Shown: positions 15,154 through 21,709, counted from the first letter of the stretch. The stretch is 23,743 nt of DNA from Methanolinea sp. UBA277 (GCA_002499905.1 DANP01000012.1:1-23743), one strand, 5' to 3'. Numbers and translations: made by a program. Notes: generated by a model not told the origin, from the letters alone.

Positions 15154-16026
15154 TTACCGTACCATCCCCGATTCGTAGTGCATCATCTTCTCAAAGAGCG
15201 TTATGGAACCATCGGCGCTGGTCTCTTCGGAGAATTCAATGCGCTCCATGAGGGTATTATACGGATGACCATCCCCATTGAAGTTGGTTTCTCCGTTCTC
15301 GATGATTAATCCCCGTGCCTCCTGGATCAGGACATCCATATACGCGGATGCCAGTCCGCTCGAGGGGACTCCTCCGACGAGCTCGCTCACCCTGATGTCA
15401 TGGTTCAGCTCGACATTCCCGGAAGCTCCGACCGGATATGGTCCTTCAGAGAGGACGAACCGGTCCGTGGTGGTGGTCCTGACATTTGCCACAGTCATGT
15501 CGATGGTGCTCCCCGCCTCTGCCCGGTTGCAGAATGACGGGTATATTTCAGTGATCTGGGGTGCGAACGGACAGGCGATCACACTCTTTGTGTCGTAGGG
15601 TGCCGCTGCCCCGTCCACCATGATGGTGTCGCTCGACGTCACCGCTGCGCCGTCGATTCCCACAAATGCCAGCTGCTTGGTCGCTTCGATGTTCCACTGC
15701 CCTGTGATCTGGGCGCTGGTCTCCACATCGAGCTCCTTATCATAGAGGATGAGACCGGTACCGTCCGACTGGGTGTCTTCGGTGTATACGGACTCAAAGA
15801 TCAGATTGTAGGCCTCGAGTAGAGGTGGAATTTCAGAAAGACCTCCGGGGCTGTCAGTCGTCCTCCACTGGATCTCGGTGGAGGTCGCAAGGTTTCCCAC
15901 CGCATTCACTGATGTTGAGGTCACGATCCCCTGGGTTTCCGGGGTCTGCGGGGCGCCGATATCGGCCAGCGCATACCCGGTCACCAGGAATGCCGCGATG
16001 ATGAATAGGATAAGGATTTTTTTCAT
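15154..16026 (-). CDS. Secreted protein of unknown function, tandem paralog B
   Basis: A 290-residue exported protein, roughly two thirds identical by eye to paralog A at 14112-14978. The signal peptide is MKKILILF..., with cleavage predicted after Ala-Leu-Ala before Asp-Ile-Gly, the same place as in A. The two mature cysteines and the C-terminal MHYESGMVR are conserved; the region of greatest difference is around 65-80 and the loop near residue 240-255, where B is longer. The frame is open to an ATG at 16047, but I chose 16026 because the Shine-Dalgarno AAGGGGGA lies correctly before it and the earlier ATG falls inside the leader hairpin. It has its own TATA-like element (16097-16091) and T-rich terminator, so A and B are likely separately transcribed. 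No family name recognised. Confidence 0.85.
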   Translation of the reverse strand: MKKILILFIIAAFLVTGYALADIGAPQTPETQGIVTSTSVNAVGNLATSTEIQWRTTDSPGGLSEIPPLLEAYNLIFESVYTEDTQSDGTGLILYDKELDVETSAQITGQWNIEATKQLAFVGIDGAAVTSSDTIMVDGAAAPYDTKSVIACPFAPQITEIYPSFCNRAEAGSTIDMTVANVRTTTTDRFVLSEGPYPVGASGNVELNHDIRVSELVGGVPSSGLASAYMDVLIQEARGLIIENGETNFNGDGHPYNTLMERIEFSEETSADGSITLFEKMMHYESGMVR

Positions 16027-16045
16027 TCCATTCCCCCTTGGTACC

Positions 16046-16064
16046 ATGCCGGGTGTCCCGGCAT
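16046..16064 (-). promoter_or_regulatory. 5' leader hairpin of secreted paralog B
   Basis: Perfect 8-bp stem ATGCCGGG / CCCGGCAT with a 3-nt loop, ending 6 nt before the Shine-Dalgarno. From the TATA-like element at 16097-16091 the transcription start is expected near 16067, so the hairpin would sit at the 5' end of the mRNA. Confidence 0.65.
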
Positions 16065-16090
16065 TAATCCTGAATTTCTGACGGAGCTAT

Positions 16091-16097
16091 CATATAA
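16091..16097 (-). promoter_or_regulatory. TATA-like element of secreted paralog B
   Basis: On the minus strand TTATATG (within GTTATATGATA) lies about 27 nt before the outer end of the leader hairpin. It is the best promoter-like element in the 244-nt gap between this gene and tbp. Confidence 0.5.
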
Positions 16098-16163
16098 CTT
16101 TTCAGAGCATGGAGTTCTCGGACCATTTCTGTGCGGGAATTCTGATTGCGGCCTGATCATTCA

Positions 16164-16187
16164 ACCGGAAACGGGCAAATTTCCGGT
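16164..16187. repeat. Hairpin with the same arms as the 14085 terminator
   Basis: ACCGGAAA (16164-16171) and TTTCCGGT (16180-16187) form a perfect 8-bp inverted repeat with an 8-nt loop. The arms are identical to those of the terminator at 14085-14102, but no T-run follows on either strand. It lies in the divergent region between paralog B and tbp. Confidence 0.5.
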
Positions 16188-16240
16188 CCACAGATGACAG
16201 GCCGGGGAAAGAAGGTGGTCGGGGCAGGAACACCCAACTG

Positions 16241-16248
16241 TTTAAATA
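16241..16248 (+). promoter_or_regulatory. TATA box of tbp
   Basis: TTTAAATA is centred 26 nt before the ATG at 16271, the canonical spacing for a leaderless archaeal transcript. It is the strongest TATA match for this gene. Confidence 0.65.
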
Positions 16249-16261
16249 CTGTCCTGTGGCA

Positions 16262-16270
16262 TTTATAAAT
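16262..16270 (+). promoter_or_regulatory. Second TATA-like element abutting the tbp start codon
   Basis: TTTATAAAT ends at the base before the ATG. Used as a promoter it would start transcription inside the gene, so it is more likely a TBP-binding site over the transcription start, or chance. Confidence 0.35.
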
Positions 16271-16831
16271 ATGAAGGTCAAGCCAGAGGACTCTCTCAAG
16301 ATTGAAAATATCGTTGCCTCCGCGAAGGTAACCGATTATCTGGATCTCCCGGCGCTTGCTTCCCAGATAAAAGATGCAGAGTACAATAAGAAGAGGTTCC
16401 CGGGTGTCGTCATCAGGATGCAGGATCCAAAGATCGCGGCGCTCGTCTTCGGGTCGGGGAAGGTGGTGCTGACCGGTGCGAAGAGCATCGAGAGCCTTTC
16501 CGAGGGACTTGAGATCCTCGGAAATCTGCTCCGCGGGCTGAATATCGATATTCCCCAGAAACTCACCTACAAGATCCAGAACATCGTCACCTCCGCGGAT
16601 CTCGGTTCCGGGATCAACCTCAATAAGATCGCCGTCGGGTTCAACCTTGACCGGATCGAGTACGAGCCGGAACAGTTCCCCGGACTCGTTTACCGCCTGG
16701 AAAACCCGAAGGTTGTCGTGCTCCTCTTCGGCTCCGGCAAACTGATCATCACCGGGGGCAAGGAACCGGACGACGCAAAGAAGGCAGTCCAGAAGATCCT
16801 GAATGACCTGAAGAACCTCGGCCTGCTCTGA
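16271..16831 (+). CDS. tbp: TATA-box-binding protein
   Basis: General transcription factor that binds and bends the TATA box and recruits TFB and RNA polymerase. It has 186 residues with the two TBP repeats. Each shows the ENIVASAKV / IQNIVTSADL strand, the FPGVVIRMQDPKIAALVFGSGKVVLTG / FPGLVYRLENPKVVVLLFGSGKLIITG core, and a closing helix. The frame is open to an ATG at 16256, but TBP proteins start close to the first repeat and the TATA box at 16241 leaves no room for that start; the ATG at 16271 fits a leaderless mRNA. A T-rich stretch follows the stop. It has no operon partner; the next gene is a regulator 127 nt downstream. Confidence 0.97.
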   Translation: MKVKPEDSLKIENIVASAKVTDYLDLPALASQIKDAEYNKKRFPGVVIRMQDPKIAALVFGSGKVVLTGAKSIESLSEGLEILGNLLRGLNIDIPQKLTYKIQNIVTSADLGSGINLNKIAVGFNLDRIEYEPEQFPGLVYRLENPKVVVLLFGSGKLIITGGKEPDDAKKAVQKILNDLKNLGLL

Positions 16832-16846
16832 AGCTCCAATCAAAAA

Positions 16847-16860
16847 TTTTATTTTCTTCT
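16847..16860 (+). terminator. T-rich terminator after tbp
   Basis: TTTTATTTTCTTCT begins 16 nt past the tbp stop codon. No stem precedes it. It opens an AT-rich stretch that runs to about 16940. Confidence 0.45.
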
Positions 16861-16912
16861 CAGACTAAATTTGTAATTATTCTTTCAGATGTAAAATTGT
16901 TAATAATAATAT

Positions 16913-16924
16913 TTTTATATATTA
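16913..16924 (+). promoter_or_regulatory. TATA-like element of the winged-helix regulator
   Basis: A TTTTATATATTA stretch lies about 40 nt upstream of the regulator ATG, giving a short leader that carries AGGTG before the start. It lies in the most AT-rich part of the window. Confidence 0.45.
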
Positions 16925-16958
16925 AACTCGTATATTTCTGGCATTCAGGTGTCCCTTG

Positions 16959-17333
16959 ATGAGAACAAAGAATGTGATGTATTTTACCCAGGACGAAGAG
17001 AATCTGGCAACCCTTCTCATAAGGACCGGTGTCAAGAGAAACGTCGCACGGGTCCTCACCTATCTTGCCCACAACCCTGAGGCAACCTCCCGCGAGATCG
17101 AGCGCGGCACCGACCTTCGCCAGCCTGAAGTCAGTCTGGCAATGGCTGCCCTGATCGAGCAGAAATGGGTTGAGAACCGTGAGATCAAGGCGGAGAACAA
17201 GGGAAGGCCGGTGAAGATCTACCGTCTCGCACACCCCTTTAGCGAGATTGTCGATGCCATTGAGCGGGAGAAACGTGAGGAGGCCAATACTCAGCTCTCC
17301 CTCATCCAGGAAATCAGGAACTACGCCCAGTAA
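16959..17333 (+). CDS. Winged-helix transcriptional regulator (MarR/ArsR/TrmB-like)
   Basis: A 124-residue DNA-binding regulator. A winged helix-turn-helix spans about residues 22-90: helices around VARVLTYLAHN and ATSREIERGTDL, recognition helix QPEVSLAMAALIEQKWV, and wing ENREIKAENKGRPVKIYRLA. The C-terminal helix (VDAIEREKREEANTQLSLIQEI) looks like a dimerising coiled coil. No cysteine cluster or ligand domain is seen, so the signal it senses is unknown. The ATG at 16959 is preceded by AGGTG; a TTG at 16956 is an alternative. It follows tbp on the same strand after a T-rich gap and has its own TATA-like element and terminator, so it is probably monocistronic. Its target is unknown. Confidence 0.88.
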   Translation: MRTKNVMYFTQDEENLATLLIRTGVKRNVARVLTYLAHNPEATSREIERGTDLRQPEVSLAMAALIEQKWVENREIKAENKGRPVKIYRLAHPFSEIVDAIEREKREEANTQLSLIQEIRNYAQ

Positions 17334-17344
17334 TCCCCTTCTTT

Positions 17345-17372
17345 CCGGAATCCCTTTTTATATTCCGGTTTT
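17345..17372 (+). terminator. Hairpin terminator after the regulator
   Basis: CCGGAAT (17345-17351) and ATTCCGG (17362-17368) are perfect inverted complements with a 10-nt T-rich loop, followed by four T. It lies 11 nt past the regulator stop codon, in the convergent gap to rpiA. Confidence 0.6.
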
Positions 17373-17403
17373 CGTATACGGACCGGAAGGAAACGGCAGC
17401 GGA

Positions 17404-18123
17404 TCACCGGGTGAGTTCCCGGCAGCCGTCACTCCTCCCCACCACGACTGTTGTCTTATCGGTGAACGCGCAGAAGAGCCCGCACGAGAGAACCCCGGGC
17501 ATCAGGGAGAGGAGTCCCTCGAGCCGGCCGGGATCGTCAATGCTCCCGAATAAGCAGTCGAGCACAAAATTTCCGTTGTCGGTGATGACCGGACCGTCCT
17601 TCCTGATCCCCTGGCGGAGTACCGGATCGCCTCCGAGAGCTTTGATGCCGAGCATGACCGGCCGCAGCGCAAACGGTATCACCTCCACCGGTACGGGGGC
17701 GTCGAGGATGGTTGTGATTTTCGATTCGTCCACTACAATGACCAGCTCTTCTGCGGCGGCAGCAACGCACTTTTCCCGGGTCAGGGCTGCACCCCGTCCC
17801 TTGATCAGGCACAGCCGGCCATCCACCTGGTCCGCTCCGTCAATTGCCAGATCCAGCTCCGGGTAGTCCTCCAGCGTTGTCAGGGGAATGGCGAGGTTCC
17901 GCGCCCTGATCTCCGCCTGGTAGGAGGTGGGAACCCCCTGGATGCGGAGACCGTCCTTTATCCGTTCTGCTATACGTTCCATGGCAAAGGCGATGGTTGA
18001 CCCGGTGCCGAGCCCGACAACCATCCCATCCTCGACCATCCCGGCGGCATAGTACCCTGCTTCGCGTTTCAGCTCATCACCGGTTTTTTCCTGCATTCCG
18101 GACTTCTCTCCTGTGCTCTTCAT
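17404..18123 (-). CDS. rpiA: Ribose-5-phosphate isomerase A
   Basis: Interconverts ribulose-5-phosphate and ribose-5-phosphate, supplying ribose for nucleotides in an archaeon that probably lacks the oxidative pentose pathway. It has 239 residues. Motifs are GLGTGST (37-43, phosphate loop), DGADQVD (95-101) and KGRGAALTREK (108-118), with Glu117 as the likely catalytic base; GNFVLDC follows in the C-terminal half. The ATG overlaps the surE stop (ATGA), so the two are coupled. The first ten or so residues are polar and not conserved in type, and ATG at codon 10 is an alternative start. Confidence 0.95.
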   Translation of the reverse strand: MKSTGEKSGMQEKTGDELKREAGYYAAGMVEDGMVVGLGTGSTIAFAMERIAERIKDGLRIQGVPTSYQAEIRARNLAIPLTTLEDYPELDLAIDGADQVDGRLCLIKGRGAALTREKCVAAAAEELVIVVDESKITTILDAPVPVEVIPFALRPVMLGIKALGGDPVLRQGIRKDGPVITDNGNFVLDCLFGSIDDPGRLEGLLSLMPGVLSCGLFCAFTDKTTVVVGRSDGCRELTR

Positions 18124-18929
18124 GATCTCCCCCTTCCTTTGCCCTCTCCCGGGGGAAAGAGCCGTTGCAGCTCCTCATGGGCAGCTGCAGCGGTACAGTC
18201 GAGGGTGATTGGAGTGACGGAGATATTCCCCTTCCGCACCGCGTGCACATCGGTGCCTTCCTCAGCATCTTCTATGAGCGGCCCGTTGATCCAGAAGTAG
18301 GGGCGGCCCCGGGGATCCATGCGGCGTTCCACCCCGGTTCGGAAGAGTTTATCGGAGAGGCGGGTGACTTCATACCCTCCCTGCACCCTGGACGGGATGT
18401 TCACATTGATCACATCGGCGCCGGAGGGGAATTTCCGCCCGAGGAAGGTCCGGGTCACCTCCTGCACCACATTCTTTGCATCCGCGAAACTCTGCCGGTG
18501 AAATCGGGGATCGTCGAACTTGTCCCCCTGGTCTTCGACCTGGAGCGAGAACGCGATGGCTGGAGTCCCCTGGTTTGCCGCCTCAAGCGCCGCACCGACC
18601 GTACCCGAGGTCATAATGGACTCAAATGAGAGGTTCTCCCCGATATTGATCCCGCTCACCACCAGATCCGGCCTGAGCGCAAGCGCATAGAGCCCGATGA
18701 TGACTGAATCCGTCGGTTTTCCCCCGACCGCGTACGCCGCAACCCCGTTATGGACGATCTCGTTTGCCCGGATGGGTTCAAAGATGGAGATGGATCGTCC
18801 TACCGCACTCTGCTGGGATGCGGGCGCCACAACGGTCACCTCTGCGATGGAGCAGAGGGCTTCGTAGGCAGCCCAGAGTCCAACGGAGTTGACACCGTCG
18901 TCGTTGGTGAGCAGGATTTTCGGGTTCAT
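18120..18929 (-). CDS. surE: 5'/3'-nucleotidase SurE
   Basis: Divalent-metal nucleoside monophosphate phosphatase; 269 residues. The metal site is visible: Asp10-Asp11 in LLTNDDGVNS, Ser41 in PASQQSAVGRS and Asn95 in VSGINIGENL. MTSGTVGAALEA is a further family block. The C-terminus ends in a Gly/Arg-rich tail. The ATG at 18929 is preceded by GGTG. It is first of a two-gene unit with rpiA; nucleotide breakdown and ribose-phosphate isomerisation are a sensible pair. The 82-nt gap to the divergent mfnD holds the promoters of both. Confidence 0.95.
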   Translation of the reverse strand: MNPKILLTNDDGVNSVGLWAAYEALCSIAEVTVVAPASQQSAVGRSISIFEPIRANEIVHNGVAAYAVGGKPTDSVIIGLYALALRPDLVVSGINIGENLSFESIMTSGTVGAALEAANQGTPAIAFSLQVEDQGDKFDDPRFHRQSFADAKNVVQEVTRTFLGRKFPSGADVINVNIPSRVQGGYEVTRLSDKLFRTGVERRMDPRGRPYFWINGPLIEDAEEGTDVHAVRKGNISVTPITLDCTAAAAHEELQRLFPPGEGKGRGRS

Positions 18930-19011
18930 CGTTCACCATGACTTGGCCGGACGGCAAGAAATACTTGACCGATCGTCAGGCTCATGACAGAGGCAGGGCC
19001 ATTGATCATGG

Positions 19012-19899
19012 ATGAGGGCACTTATCGCTGAATACACCGTTGCCCATGATCCTGCCCTTGCACCCGAGGGGGCCGCCATGCTTGCCGTGCTCCGCGGAAG
19101 CTTCGAGCGGTGCGGGTATGAGGTCGTCCAACCCGGGCCCGGTAACTTTCTCGCCGGAATAAAACGGCTTGCCCCGGAATGTGATGTGGGGCTGGTCATC
19201 GCCCCTGACCACCTCCTCTTCACTTACACCGCGGCACTCGAACGGCTGACCCATAATATCGGCTGCGGAAGCATGAATGCCGCGATCTGCGCGAACAAAC
19301 GAAGGAGCGCGTCGATTCTTTCCCGGAACGGCATCGCGGTTCCGGAAGAGACTGCGGATGGACTGCGCGTGGTCAAACCGGAGCAGGGATGCGCAGCCCA
19401 GGGTGTCCGCCTCACGGAAGAAGCCCCGGGCCCGGGAGAGTTTGCGCAGCAGTTCATTGACGGCGAACACCTGAGCGTGAGCCTGGTGGGGAGCCGGGTG
19501 GTCGGCGATGCCTGCACCTACTACACCGGGAAGCCCCCGCTCCTCCTGGCCGTCAACAGGCAGCACATCGACATCGACGACCGCGGGCAGTTCCACTACC
19601 ATGGCGGAGAGACCCCGGTCATCCACCAGCGTCAGGATGAACTCGTGGATACCGCTGCCCGGGCACTGAACGTCCTCGGTTGCCAGGGATATACCGGAGT
19701 CGACATCGTGCTCGCCGACCGGCCCTTTGTCGTCGATGTGAACCCGCGGATCACCACGAGCATCGTGGGTATTGCCGCCTGCATGGAGGAAGAGATCGCG
19801 GACATCCTGGTTGCGGCCTCACAAGGCGGCGGTCCCGATATCGTCCATCTCTCGGGGCAGGTCCGGTTCGATAGTCATGGAACGGTGGAATGGCTGTGA
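19012..19899 (+). CDS. mfnD: ATP-grasp tyramine-L-glutamate ligase (methanofuran biosynthesis)
   Basis: ATP-grasp ligase that in the known pathway joins glutamate to tyramine to give gamma-glutamyltyramine, a precursor of methanofuran. It has 295 residues. ATP-grasp blocks are VVKPEQGCAAQG (120-131, nucleotide Lys), QQFIDGEHLSVS (146-157) and VDVNPRITTS (241-250, Asn/Asp metal ligands). The sequence alone shows an ATP-grasp enzyme; the assignment to MfnD rests on the family resemblance and on the directly following mfnF, overlapped by 10 nt. Upstream is an 82-nt divergent gap with surE. The ATG at 19012 is a reasonable start; no strong Shine-Dalgarno is seen. Confidence 0.88.
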   Translation: MRALIAEYTVAHDPALAPEGAAMLAVLRGSFERCGYEVVQPGPGNFLAGIKRLAPECDVGLVIAPDHLLFTYTAALERLTHNIGCGSMNAAICANKRRSASILSRNGIAVPEETADGLRVVKPEQGCAAQGVRLTEEAPGPGEFAQQFIDGEHLSVSLVGSRVVGDACTYYTGKPPLLLAVNRQHIDIDDRGQFHYHGGETPVIHQRQDELVDTAARALNVLGCQGYTGVDIVLADRPFVVDVNPRITTSIVGIAACMEEEIADILVAASQGGGPDIVHLSGQVRFDSHGTVEWL

Positions 19900-20828
19900 T
19901 CGGGATAGACATCGGCGGAGCAAACCTGAAAGTGGTGACCGGGGACGGGACCTCTATCCACTACTGTCCGCTCTGGGAGCAGAGCCCCCTGCGGGAGATC
20001 CTCCGGACTTACAAGTCTCCCGGTGAGCAGGCGGCGGTGGTCATGTCCGGGGAGCTCGCCGACTGCTTCCTGTCGAAGAACGAGGGCATCCGGGTTATTG
20101 TTGACGCAGTCAGGGAGGTCTTTCCCGATGCCATGTTCTACGGGACCGACACAGCGTTCCACCGGAGCGCCGTCCCGGAGCTTGCCGCTGCAAACTGGCT
20201 CGTCTCTGCCGATTGCCTGATGGAGCGCTATAGCGGTTGCCTCCTGGTCGATTTCGGGAGCACCACCACCGATATCATCCCCCTGGTCTCCCTCGATGCC
20301 CTGAGAGGGCTGACCGATCTCCGCCGCCTCCAGTCCGGCACCCTGGTCTATACGGGCCTCCTCCGGACCACTCTCCCGGCAGTAATCCATGAAGTTACCC
20401 TCTCCGGGATACCCACCCCTGTCTGTCCTGAATACTTCGCCTGCAGCGCGGATGCTCACCTGGTACTCGGGCACATCACCAGCGAAGACTATACCACGGA
20501 CACCCCGGACGGGAAGGCGCGGGACCGGGAGAATTCCCTCCGGCGGCTCTCCCGGGTCGTCTGCGCCGATCTCGAAGAGATTGGGGAAGAAGGGGCCTGT
20601 GCCGTGGCCAAAGCGTTCTGGGGTGCCCAGCGGTCGCTCCTCTGCACAGCGGTTGGTGCTATTCGGCACACGCACGGCACAGGGGATATTATCTGTGCCG
20701 GCATCGGGGCCGCCCTCATCTCCCGGATTCTCGGGGGAAGAGACCTCAGCCGGGAGCTTGGAAGAGGAGCCGACGCCCTGCCAGCCTTTGCCGTCCGGGA
20801 GGTGGCACTACGAAGGCCTGGCAGCTGA
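19890..20828 (+). CDS. mfnF: Methanofuran biosynthesis condensing enzyme MfnF
   Basis: Hydantoinase/oxoprolinase-like fold (ASKHA-type) protein, formerly called H4MPT-linked C1 transfer pathway protein. In the known pathway MfnF couples the aminomethyl-furan diphosphate to gamma-glutamyltyramine. It has 312 residues. The N-terminal phosphate loop VIGIDIGGANLKVV and the second loop LLVDFGSTTTDIIPL (about 112-126) are clear; Cys-rich CPEYFACSADAH and a C-terminal ICAGIGAAL block follow. It overlaps mfnD by 10 nt and is followed by a small zinc-ribbon gene whose possible Shine-Dalgarno lies inside its last codons. Methanofuran is the first C1 carrier of CO2-reducing methanogenesis, in line with fdhA nearby. 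Confidence 0.9.
   Translation: MAVIGIDIGGANLKVVTGDGTSIHYCPLWEQSPLREILRTYKSPGEQAAVVMSGELADCFLSKNEGIRVIVDAVREVFPDAMFYGTDTAFHRSAVPELAAANWLVSADCLMERYSGCLLVDFGSTTTDIIPLVSLDALRGLTDLRRLQSGTLVYTGLLRTTLPAVIHEVTLSGIPTPVCPEYFACSADAHLVLGHITSEDYTTDTPDGKARDRENSLRRLSRVVCADLEEIGEEGACAVAKAFWGAQRSLLCTAVGAIRHTHGTGDIICAGIGAALISRILGGRDLSRELGRGADALPAFAVREVALRRPGS
20797..20805 (+). promoter_or_regulatory. Strong Shine-Dalgarno before a possible ACG start
   Basis: GGGAGGTGG lies within the last mfnF codons, 4 nt before ACG at 20810, which is in frame with the zinc-ribbon membrane protein. No ATG, GTG or TTG in that frame lies at usable distance. Confidence 0.4.
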
Positions 20829-20857
20829 GCATCATCCTGCTCGCCGGTTCCCTCGCG

Positions 20858-21049
20858 GTGACCGTGCTCCTGTTCTGGTTCGGATTCCCGTTCTTCTTTG
20901 TATTCCTCTTCATCCCGCTCATTCCCTTCTTCGGGCGGGAGAGACTGGTGAAACGGTGCCCGGAATGCGGCTTTGAAACAACCGATGACCGGGTGGAGTA
21001 CTGCCCCTATGACGGCAGCCGCCTAGAGCGTCCGGAAGGCAACCAGTGA
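20858..21049 (+). CDS. Small membrane protein with C-terminal zinc ribbon
   Basis: At least 63 residues: a very hydrophobic N-terminus (phenylalanine-rich), a basic stop-transfer stretch RERLVKR, then a zinc ribbon CPECG...YCPYDG with a Cys-x2-Cys and a lone later Cys, plus Asp or another ligand. The topology suggests a cytoplasmic ribbon on a membrane anchor. Function unknown. The start is uncertain. GTG at 20858 is the first usual start codon but has no good Shine-Dalgarno and gives one hydrophobic block. The frame stays open and protein-like upstream (TKAWQLSIILLAGSLAV), and a strong GGGAGGTGG (20797-20805) sits 4 nt before ACG at 20810, which would yield a two-helix hairpin. It follows mfnF and its 3' end overlaps the convergent gene at 21023 by 27 nt. 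Confidence 0.7.
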   Translation: MTVLLFWFGFPFFFVFLFIPLIPFFGRERLVKRCPECGFETTDDRVEYCPYDGSRLERPEGNQ

Positions 21050-21526
21050 GAGGGATACCACCGACTGCGGCAGGACTGTCCCGAACATCTCCGTGGTCTG
21101 TATCTCACCGAAATCGCGTTCTTTCAGGTTCCGCACCGTTCCCCGGTCGATAGCAATTCCGAGCGCCTGGAGGAAGGCAGCGGTCCTCCCCGGTGTCAGG
21201 GAACGGGAAAGAACGACACAGAGATCGACCACCGGGGATCCGATTCGCGTTCCCGGGTAGAACGGCGCCCGGGCCGGGACCACGGCCCCGCACCTGAGGC
21301 ACTGAAAACGCCGGACGTAGATGTAGATATCCCGCTCCGATCCGCCCTCGATGAGAGTGACAAATTTCCGCCTCTTCCGGTCATATCCGGTGATGTCTCC
21401 TTCGCAGAGCGGGCAGGCATCACGCGTGGAGAACTCTCTCCCTTCGGCTGCAGAAAAGCCGGCCTGGACCAGCGTCTGGAGCATCGGAGGCACCCTTACC
21501 GGGCGCATGGTGGGCGCATCCTCCAT
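21023..21526 (-). CDS. Zinc-ribbon/HTH protein resembling a transposase N-terminus
   Basis: A 167-residue protein. A zinc ribbon is formed by CPLC (38-41) and CLRC (76-79) around a charged beta-rich insert, followed by a conserved-looking YPGTRIGSPVVDLCVVLSRS segment and a helix-turn-helix (FLQALGIAIDRGTVRNLKE, about 118-136). This order, ribbon then IGxPVVD then HTH, resembles the DNA-binding N-terminus of archaeal DDE transposases; no catalytic domain follows, and the last 30 residues are short and hydrophobic. It could be a transposase remnant or a recruited DNA-binding protein; no terminal inverted repeats are seen. ATG at 21526 or 21508 (after GGAGG) could be the start. It is divergent from fdhA and overlaps the convergent zinc-ribbon gene. 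I am unsure of its family. Confidence 0.65.
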   Translation of the reverse strand: MEDAPTMRPVRVPPMLQTLVQAGFSAAEGREFSTRDACPLCEGDITGYDRKRRKFVTLIEGGSERDIYIYVRRFQCLRCGAVVPARAPFYPGTRIGSPVVDLCVVLSRSLTPGRTAAFLQALGIAIDRGTVRNLKERDFGEIQTTEMFGTVLPQSVVSLSLVAFRTL

Positions 21527-21664
21527 CCGGCAGGAAATTTCGCAAAGAACCGTTTTTTCATCGCAATATTCATCAGATTGGCCTTCTCTTTACCGGGTCT
21601 TCAGGCTCCATGCTCCCGGTGACCCACCAATAATAATCAATTTCATCGGTGTTAATCATTACTG

Positions 21665-21672
21665 TTAAATAA
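21665..21672 (+). promoter_or_regulatory. TATA-like element of fdhA
   Basis: TTAAATAA lies about 42 nt upstream of the preferred fdhA ATG (21710) and predicts a transcription start near 21692-21695. That would put the alternative ATG at 21692 at or before the transcript start. The 165-nt gap upstream of 21691 holds no gene. Confidence 0.45.
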
Positions 21673-21709
21673 GGAAGGGGCCGAGATCTGTATGTTCGAG
21701 GTTTCTACC

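Noticed and set aside
16157..16843. 228-codon minus-strand frame across tbp
   Set aside because: Antisense to tbp; its sequence is the mirror register of the two TBP repeats.
21023..21709. Insertion sequence next to fdhA
   Set aside because: Only a transposase-like N-terminal module is seen; there are no terminal inverted repeats, target duplications or catalytic domain.
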